Shown here in pieces: positions 56,785 through 64,000 of a stretch of 64,000 nucleotides of DNA. The stretch spans positions 2,604,001 through 2,668,000 of the forward strand of contig JAWWNJ010000005.1 in NCBI GenBank assembly GCA_037176885.1. Direction: 5' to 3'. The notes under the pieces were generated by a model. It was not told where the DNA came from. It worked only from the letters and a program-made list of their open reading frames with translations, and did not search any database. Source of the DNA: Favolaschia claudopus (lineage: Eukaryota; Basidiomycota; Agaricomycetes; Agaricales; Mycenaceae). Positions within the stretch are counted from its first letter, which is position 1. Each line of letters starts with the position of its first letter. A program made the position numbers and the translations under genes.

Positions 56785-57359
56785 TGACAGTGGATTGAAT
56801 GAATGGAGAAATTCGAGGCGGTTAGGTGGCGACGGAACGCGGAAGGCGCGAGGCGCGCTTAAAGCAATTATCTCACACTGTCAGATAGATATATTCGAGG
56901 ATATTCGCCGACGCAGTTCAACGTCAAGTCTTCAAGACGATGAGCTAGGTGTTGTTGAAGTCGCCACCAACGACGCAGACAATTCAATGAAGACGAAGGG
57001 CCAGGTCAAGATAGATATTTGCCGACGCAGTTCAAGACGATAATGTTGCTGAAGCCGCAACTAGCGATTCAGACGCAGATAATCCAACAAGATGAAGGGT
57101 GAGTGAGGTCAAGATAGATATTTGCCGACGCAGTTCAAGTCTTCAAGACGATGAGCCAGATGTTGTTGAAGCCGCAATAACGATTCAGACAATCCAACGA
57201 AGATGAAGGGTGAGGTCAAGATCATTCTGGTATTTGTTCGCTTGCTTCTGTATCGCCACTACGTACTTGGAGGGTATAGTACGTAGAAATCGTATAAAAC
57301 ACAAATCAAAGAGAGAAATGGAACAGGTGGAGGGACATCCATCGACCAGCTGCACTAGC
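56785..57359. other. intergenic region with tandem repeats
   Basis: Between the divergently placed start of the terpene-synthase-like gene and the 3' end of the Ala/Gly-rich gene. It contains the repeats at 56880-57225 and nothing else recognised. Confidence 0.5.
56880..57225 (+). repeat. three imperfect ~110-bp tandem repeats
   Basis: The unit begins AGATAGATATTTGCCGACGC, runs through GTCTTCAAGACGATGAGC and GTTGTTGAAG, and ends near GAAGATGAAGGGTGAGGTCA. Copies start near 56883, 57008 and 57113; the middle one carries a deletion. Confidence 0.75.
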
Positions 57360-58645
57360 TTAGTCGAGATCAACCTCAGCCTCAATTCCACGGCGGGCCA
57401 TCTCGGCGGCGAAGAGCTCGCGACGGAGGGCACGGGCAGCACGGGTGCCGACCTTCTTGTTCTTCGGGACCTTGGCAGCGAGGGCGGCAGCGGCGTCAGC
57501 ACCAGCGGCGGCGGCACCACCGGCAGCAGCGGGGGCGGCAGCAGCGCCTGCAGCAGCAGCGGGAGCAGCAGCAGCTGACAGGGAGAAAAGGACATGAGTA
57601 TATGCAGCAAGAAGAGGGGCAAAAAAAAGCGTACCGTTAGCCTTGCCCTTGCCCTTGCCCTTGCCCTTGCCTTTGCCCTTACCCTTGCCTTTGCCTTTAC
57701 CCTTGCCTTTGCCCTTGCCAGTCGCAGCAGTGGCAGCGGTTCCGGCGGCAGCAGTGCCAGCGTTGGCGGTGCCTGCAGCAGCGGTTCCAGCGGCAGCAGT
57801 TCCAGCAGCAGCGGTTCCGGCAGCAGCAGTGCCAGCAGCAGCAGTTCCGGCGGCAGCAGCACCGGCAGCAGCGTTACCAGCGGCGGCGGCACCACCAGCA
57901 GCAGCAGCACCCTGAGAAACGACGGTGCAAGCGCCGAAACCGGCGGTGGTCTTTACGGACTATATAAACATCGCAGAGTCAATCATCTTGTTGACTTGCA
58001 GGCAGACGGGCGAAAAACGCACCACAAGGCAAAGGTTGCCTGCAGCTCCACCAGTGCACTTGGTGCCTGCGGGTAGGGTGAAGACGACCTTGTCAGTCTC
58101 GGTGGTCGTGGGTGCCTATACGTCAAGAAAAACACGACCAGTCAGCACTCAACTTCTTCTGTAGCTGAAAAGAAAGACGTACAGCGTTGCCGTTGGTGGT
58201 GACGGCTCCGGCGACGAAGTTCGTGCCCTTGCCAGTAGCATCAACCGAGACGGAAACGGAGGTCGAGCCGTCGCGTCCGCTAAAAGAAAAGATGAAGATC
58301 AGGGATGCAATCCGTCTCCCGTGTACACCGAAACATACGCGTTGAAGTTAGTGACGCTGATGGCGACCGAGCCGTCCGCACCAACAGGGGTGGCGGTCGA
58401 GCCGTCGATGGTGGTGGCCGGGTCGATGTTGCCGCAAGGCTTTGCGGTCGAGGGGCGCTGCACGTCCTTGCGAGCAGGGGTTCCCTTCACACCGAGAGCG
58501 GGGCTTTAAATAGAAACATCAGCTACTCTGCAGACTACGGGGAAGTGTGAGTCGCGCACCTGGGGATGGCATGAGCCGTAGTTTGAGCGGCTAGCGCAAG
58601 GAGAACAGAGGCACAAGCCAAGACAGATTTTCCACCAGTGAACAT
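57360..58645 (-). CDS. secreted GEgh16/GAS1-like protein with Ala/Gly/Lys repeats
   Basis: Six or seven exons on the minus strand from ATG 58645. The N-terminus MFTGGKSVLACASVLLALAA is a signal peptide. The next ~150 residues (KPCGNIDPATTIDGSTATPV, SVAISVTNFNAGRDGSTSVS, LPAGTKCTGGAAGNLCLVSV, FGACTVVSQG) resemble GEgh16/GAS1-like secreted fungal proteins, known from appressoria of plant pathogens but widespread in saprotrophs. Then follow about a dozen GTAAA units (57725-57905), an alternating Gly-Lys run (57640-57720) and a further Ala-rich exon, ending AARALRRELFAAEMARRGIE with an acidic tail. The family match is from pattern memory and moderate. The repeat tail is basic and could bind cell-wall polymers or nucleic acid; this is inference. 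Confidence 0.6.
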
Positions 58646-59915
58646 GGTTAAAGGATGTTAAAACGTTTGAACGATAGGTTGATAAGTGTAAGAAAGAATG
58701 GAGGGAGGAACCGGTCCTGGCGAACAGTTGCAAGGTTATTGGAAAGAATGCGGGGGAGGGAGACCTAAGGGGCACGAGCTCTCCTTGCGCCCTTTTAGCG
58801 ATTCCGAATGTTTTGCGATGTTAAGATCCGTGGACATGGTAAGATCAAGTAATCAAGTACCATAGTTACGGGTCGGTCCGCTAGCCGTTTCATTGTATAT
58901 TTTGGAGCTAGAAATTATAGCAGTATTCGTAGAAAGCTGCACGAATATTCAGTGGTGTATTCACAGGTCTCGAGCCCACAAAGAGCGATAAAACGCACGG
59001 AAATTTCGGAAAAAGATATCGACTTTGAAGCGAGCCGAACTCGGCAATCGTGAGGTATTGATAGAACATTCTGATTCGTCCACTAATGCGGGCTGAAACC
59101 GATCCAATCCACAGCCATGGGAATGGTATCCTTGGATTCCGATGCGCTGGCTCCACTCGATAAAAATGCCTCCTGTCAGCGAAAAACTGAGCGGTTTCTT
59201 GGGGTTTCTGGAACGCTTTTAAAGACGCGAACGGAGCGGTATCATTCGGTGTTCTCTCACCGTTGGAAAGTTCAGGCGGTCGAAGCACCACGTGAAGTTG
59301 CTACGCGTGCTGCCGAACAGCGACGGCGCGTTTGCGTTGATCCTCGACAAGAACGGGATGAATGGCTGGCTGTTGCTAGTCCTAAGCAATTTTGCTTGAG
59401 CCAACAAACTAAACAAAAGTTGAAGAGTTTCAACAGAAAATGTCAGCCTTACCTCGACGACTACCGAGTTATTTTCAGAGTCGTATACGGGTTCCTGAAT
59501 TTACTCCGAGTAATGTCCCTGACGAGGCATGATGCAATATCTGGGTCGTCGCCAAGGAGAACAAGGAGACAGTCCGGTCCCGTCAGGTCCCGTCGTGAGC
59601 AAATGAGAAAAGACGGAACTCAAGGGGAAGGCCGGCGGCCTATGGCAGCCAATGCGAGTCGGCAACCAGTGGCCGCGGGTTGAGTAGGTCGCCAGATGAG
59701 AGCAAGCGAAATTAAGGGTTTACAGTAACGAGACGGAGCGAGGACAAAGGGTCGCATTGACTGGGCGCGTCGATTGGATACACAAGGAGCGGCGAGGTAC
59801 CTAGGAGTTTGCGGTTCATCAAACCTGAGATCCAAGAGCAGTAAAATTCCAGGTAAATTTAGTTGATAGTGGCGCTTTCTTGAATGAATTCGTGTTACAT
59901 GTATCATTCCCGACC
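58646..59915. other. intergenic region, no gene confidently seen
   Basis: Open frames on both strands (for example 59117-59683 plus) are Arg/Ser-rich and lack family resemblance or coherent introns. No gene is called. Confidence 0.4.
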
Positions 59916-60731
59916 TAGTGTTGTCAGGGTCGGGTCGGGCTCGAAAGCCCGGGCTTGGGTCGGGTCAGCAAGGGTCAGGGTCGATGCTCAACGCCCGACC
60001 CGACCCAGAAGGCGGGGTCGGGCCCGGGTCGGGTCGGGTCAGGGTCGCGACCCGGGTCGCATGGTTGAGAAAACAATTTTGAATGAATTTGACCTCACAT
60101 ATTAATCTTTTTCTATGCCAGATGTATAGCTAACACCTCTTGAAGCAGAAAAAGTTGAATCCCAACAACAGTGGTCAGCAAACTGCATTCGGACGTAATA
60201 AATCAATAATAAATACATAACTAACCACGAAAAACAGCTACCACTATCCGAACCAAGGGAGTTAACACTTTCCAAGACTATGCAGAATCAATCCTAGGTA
60301 AGTTTCAGGTTCTTGGAACACAACCATAACTCTCCACGCACCCGATTTGCGAATATACGCCGTATCGCCTTGCAAAACTTCCTTTCTAGGGTCGTGGGAA
60401 CTGATGGGATGCGGGACTTACCGATCAATTCCTGCTGCTTATGCTCCCGATATACCTTCCTCATCTCAGGAATGATTTCTTGAGCAAAGATTCAATGGTA
60501 AGCACTGTGAATGCATCAGATGAGGAGATGGAAACATGCATTCATGCCCCTAACTGCGCTGAAATTTGTAGGTGCCGACCCGGGTCGGCGACCCGGGTCT
60601 AGGGTCGCACAGAATCTCTGACCCGACCCACGACCCTACTTGAAGTCGGGCCCGGGTCGGGTCGGGGTCGGGCTCAAAAGCCCGGGCTTGGGTCGGGTCT
60701 AGGGTCGGCGACCCGACCCCGGACAACACTA
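59916..60731. mobile_element. 816-bp hAT-type MITE
   Basis: The ends are TAGTGTTGTC and its inverse GACAACACTA, flanked by the 8-bp duplication TCCCGACC (59908-59915 and 60732-60739). About 150 bases inside each end are inverted GGGTCGGG/GACCCGA-rich repeats; the centre (60080-60570) is AT-rich without a coding frame. The TAGTG terminus and 8-bp duplication place it with hAT elements. It differs in termini from the full hAT at 26901. Confidence 0.9.
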
Positions 60732-60739
60732 TCCCGACC

Positions 60740-61430
60740 GAGAGGATGAGCCGCTCAAGATAATAACGGGAGACGTTAAGTTCTGTCGAGTTGGTGGTTG
60801 AAGATAAGAAAGGATTGCTGACGCTCGCACCGCCTCGTCAGAGTCAAAGTTCTCACGCAACCCAACTTCAACTCAAACAGTGACCAGTCACACTGGCAAA
60901 CCATTAAAGATTGTTTCGATTTTCCACTACTTATTCAACCGCGAGTCCATCCCTCCTTCGAGTCTTCACATACGAATTCAACCTTTCAGAAGCTCCACAG
61001 TCTTATCATGCCTGGGGTTATAAATGTTCACTTCCAAGCGCCGTCATTCCTGACAACTCCAAATCCTCACTGGCCTACCTGCCAGCTTTTCAGTTTTCCT
61101 GATTCCCTCTACTCGTACGCGTCGCCTTGGCAAGGATTTTATTGTTTGTAAGCTTGCCAGGCCGCCGATTCATCGTTGAAAACTGTGGTAGGCAAACTCG
61201 ATACGTCCCACGAACCCCACCGACTGGCAGCAGCTTCATTCGCATTACCGATAGAGGCTTGGGATTGCGAGCGTATGAAGCATTTCTTCTCGCATTCAAT
61301 TTTCTGCCATTTCACCTAACGAAATTTCCAACCTATTCCTCATTCAAGTTCTTCGCTGTACATTTCAATAATATCCCAGCCCTCAATGGAACCGATCTCT
61401 GCTCCATTGACTGAAAACTTGACCAGAGGT
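60740..61430 (+). other. 5' flank of nitroreductase gene, no gene seen
   Basis: No recognisable coding sequence. The true 5' end of the nitroreductase gene may lie here but could not be found. Confidence 0.35.
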
Positions 61431-61464
61431 CAGAGCTTCATTATCGATTCTCATCGAGTCTCTG

Positions 61465-62406
61465 CTTATCTGACTGGCAGTCGACGTCGCAAGCGTAGTG
61501 GATGGAGTGCTGAAAGGCAGATACTCCGCGCGCTACTACCTTCCTACACCCATCGACAAAGCCACTATGAGGACATCGTCGACGCCGCCAATAATGCGCC
61601 GTCAGGCAATAACATGCAGTGTGTTCTCCTTTGACGCAGATTTTCCATACAATAATGGAGTTATCCAGACCATGGAAAGTCTACGCCATCTCCGGCCCCA
61701 TCAAAGACACCATCTCCAGCGAAATGGTCAAGGCACACAAGAACCACGAACCCTACGAAGCGCGCTACGCGTACTACCCTCCCATCTTACCCCCCGAATA
61801 CCAGGTCCGGAAAGTCAACTTTGGCAAATTTTATTACGGCCAGTTGGGCATTGATTACGACGACTTTGCTGCGAGGGACGCGTCGAATACGCGGAACTAG
61901 TGAGTCGTTTCAAAAACAATTCCTGGGTTGAATTATAGATAATGAATTGGATAGCGAATTTTTCGATGCGCCGGTTGCGTTGATATTCACAATGCACAGT
62001 GAAATGCGCCAAGGGTCTTGGATGGATCTTGGGTACGCGTTTCCTTTTTTTTTTCACTTGCTCGTTTGTCGAGCGTAGTTCCCCAATATTGAATTCGTAC
62101 TAGGCACTTCATGCAGAGCATCACCATCGCTGCCCGCGCGCGGGGTCTGGAATCCGTCACTCAGGTGCGTCCGGTCAAAATTCAGCTGTCGTACCTACAG
62201 TATGATATTTCGCTTTGTTCACAAAACCACAGCTAAGCGTCCCGAAATTCGACGAAATCATAAGGAGGCATCTCCCTATCCCGGAAGAATACCTCGTTGC
62301 TGCGAGTATTTCGCTGGGTCATCCAGACCTCGAAAAGATTGCGAAGTATTATAAACGGCCGGTCAAGATGGAGCTTGGGGATGTGCTTGAAGTTTATGGG
62401 ATGTAG
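61465..62406 (+). pseudogene. nitroreductase-family protein with frame break
   Basis: Exons from about 61470 carry VVDGVLKGRYSARYYLPTPI, then AANNAPSGNNMQ, PWKVYAISGPIKDTI, YEFFDAPVALIFTMHSEM, GHFMQSITIAARARGLESVT and VPKFDEIIRRHLPIPEEYLV, ending MELGDVLEVYGM. This is the FMN-binding nitroreductase fold: an RYSARYY start, the NAPSGNNMQPW FMN site and the GxxxQSIxxAARxxGL helix. Introns at about 61617-61668, 61909-61970, 62035-62102 and 62165-62232 join well. Between DKAT and EDIVDAANNAPSG the frame shifts by one base near 61565, within a single exon, so the copy is either a pseudogene or carries a sequencing error. The first exon is not certain. Confidence 0.7.
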
Positions 62407-63154
62407 ACTTAAGCGTATTGAGGCCGAGTTGAATAGATAGAGGATCAAGTGAATTTGTTGATGAATTATAGAGTTTTTCTTTTCGTGGGATGTTCATCTT
62501 GCAGTAAGTGGTCGACTTCTCAGCACTCGGCACTGGTTAAAGTTAGAATGCATAGTTTCACGGATAATTACCATGGCATAATGGATCAAATCACCGTTCC
62601 AAAGAACTGACATGAATATATAGAGTCGAGGATCCTACGTCGATTCTATACATGAACCCGGCAAGAATGAGATCAATCGCATTCGTATCCCTGCGTCCTA
62701 GGTACCGTATTATGCAACGCGGTAGTGTAATGAAGTATATTCCAAAGTCAAGATCAAAAAAAAAAAGAGGACAGTCCAAGTCGAGATCGAGCTTGACTAG
62801 TAAATTCCACATGGAGCCATCCCAGCCTTGGCCCGCGACAGAGCGCACAAGCAGCCCTGGTACCAATCCGCTTGTTGCTCGAGACCTGTGCAGCGGCGTC
62901 GACGCTGGGACACGTCTGCTGGCAATGCATTACATTGCCGACCCGAGATACGGCGGCGACCTCATATTGTCATATGAGCGAATGGCACATCGTGTACTTG
63001 CCGTGGCATGGTTTCTTCGAACGTCAAGCTGGAACCCGCTGGCAGCATGGAGTGTCACTGGCTTAGGGCTAAGACCATCGCGCATATTGTAGGCTGTCTG
63101 TCGCGTTGGTCCACAAAGAAAATTACAAATTGCTCTCCTTTCTATTAACAGCGT
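62407..63154. other. intergenic region, no gene seen
   Basis: 3' flanks of two convergent genes. A plus-strand frame at 62652-63092 starts in Lys/Arg-rich low-complexity sequence and is not called. Confidence 0.4.
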
Positions 63155-63913
63155 TTACAAAAGCATCAGAGCGACAGTACCGACACCAGTGCCAATGAGA
63201 ACAGCGTAGCCCGTCTGGTACACGCCCTTGATGGTCATGACTGTGCAGCAGGAAACGATATAAGCTTCATTCACGAAAGATGCAAAGAGGGCGCGCGCAC
63301 ATTTAGTCATATCCCACGACAAGTGACGAATTCCATTCAAGCCGTGGAACGCGAACGGTGCGGCGAGGAGGGCTTTGCCGGTGTATTTGACGGCGTCGGG
63401 GAGGCCCGCCACGGCTTCAACGACGTGCACGCTGTCGAACGTGCCTGGGGCGAACAGGTAGGCGAGGGAGAAGCCGTACAGCACTATAGCGAGAAATTGA
63501 GTACGGCAACGCGGGAACGGATGGAATGGGACGCACGAGCGCTAAGAGCGCCACCAGTGACGCGATTGGCGATGGACGCAATCCAGGTAAGCTGAGGCTG
63601 GTAGATGGTAAAGTGCGGGCTCGAAGGGCGCAGGAGACGTTGCTTGTTGAGGATATCGACCGACGCGGAGGGGGGTAGGGATTCCGTTTGGACAGTGCTT
63701 TGCGTTTCGCGATGCATTGAGCTTCGGATATTCCAGTTTTGTACAAGTTTTTCTTACCGTTTTAACAGAGTGGTGCGGAGAATGGACTGGTTACGTGCTG
63801 AAGACGAGGTAAGCGGGAGTGAACAGCTTGAAGAGCCAAGTCTGACCGAGATTTGTAGAAAGAATAGCCTTGCGGAGGGGCGCACCCAGGCCAACAGCGC
63901 GAGTGGACATCAT
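63155..63913 (-). CDS. SDH3: succinate dehydrogenase cytochrome b subunit
   Basis: Five exons (63847-63913, 63758-63797, 63537-63697, 63301-63483, 63155-63240) sum to 537 nt and close in frame to 178 residues. It anchors complex II in the mitochondrial inner membrane and contributes to heme b and ubiquinone binding. The signature [20 protein letters not shown] with NRVTG is intact (the Ser and Arg line the quinone site), as is the heme-ligand region [12 protein letters not shown]. Three membrane helices are visible ([45 protein letters not shown]). The N-terminal 35 residues are Arg/Ser-rich, a mitochondrial presequence. Start at 63913 has a second ATG directly after it. Confidence 0.93.
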
Positions 63914-64000
63914 GGCGGGAGGGGAGGAGGACCGGTGTTACCGGTCACACTGTCACATGTGACATTTCACAGTCTGACACTGACTCTCAAGTCAAGACTG

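Noticed and set aside
59117..59683. Plus-strand open frame of 188 codons
   Set aside because: Arg/Ser-rich composition, no recognisable motif, and no introns or promoter.
62652..63092. Plus-strand open frame of 146 codons
   Set aside because: It starts in Lys/Arg low-complexity sequence with a poly-A run, with no motif or supporting context.

Overview
The window is nuclear DNA of a filamentous basidiomycete, most likely an Agaricomycete. The evidence is gene-dense DNA with many 40-70 nt GT-AG introns, a CaaX-type mating pheromone precursor, a KDZ-class transposon carrying a TET/JBP dioxygenase, basidiomycete-type MULE and hAT elements, and a terpene-synthase-like gene. The species cannot be named from this sequence.

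Layout. 0.4-4.5 kb: an alpha-arrestin with a very long disordered tail. 4.80-16.19 kb: an 11.4-kb DNA transposon bounded by ~85-bp terminal inverted repeats and internal arrays of a palindromic subterminal repeat. It carries a TET/JBP-like 2OG-Fe(II) dioxygenase, two uncharacterised multi-exon cargo genes and a KDZ-type (CxC5/CxC6-like) transposase. 16.5-25.0 kb: host genes, namely a TDT/Mae1/Ssu1-type transporter, an HMG-box factor, a leucine-rich protein with a SAP-like tail, a SUR7/PalI-type membrane protein and the casein kinase 2 regulatory subunit, which contains a 4-nt microexon.

25.3-40.85 kb: nested transposons. A MULE transposase gene (minus strand, four exons, otherwise open) is cut twice. 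A hAT transposon (26901-31034, 8-bp duplication GGAATTCC) sits in its third exon, and a Ty1/copia retrotransposon (31502-40212, 5-bp duplication GAACA, LTRs identical by eye) sits in its second exon. The 5' LTR of the copia element is itself split after 12 bases by a 3.7-kb CACTA-like element (31514-35245, duplication CCGGA). Each host insertion can be removed at its target-site duplication and the MULE reading frame closes exactly (839 codons including stop).

41-64 kb: host genes again. These are a Cys-rich protein, an intron-containing tRNA-Glu(CTC), a fragment of an F-box gene, protein phosphatase methylesterase (PPE1), a Gln-rich small protein with an 11-nt microexon, an unnamed beta-rich protein, a DUF6987-like protein with a duplicated last exon, an F-box protein, a pheromone precursor, a terpene-synthase-like gene, a secreted Ala/Gly/Lys-repeat protein, an 816-bp hAT-type MITE, a nitroreductase with a reading-frame break, and the cytochrome-b subunit of succinate dehydrogenase (SDH3).

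The most notable systems are the complete KDZ transposon with its TET/JBP cargo and a cluster of GTGTTACAC palindromes in front of that gene, the nested transposon stack, the CK2-beta microexon, the exon-duplication switch in the DUF6987-like gene, and a 35-bp motif shared by two unrelated promoters. Exon boundaries were read by eye. Those stated to close in frame were checked by adding exon lengths; others are approximate.
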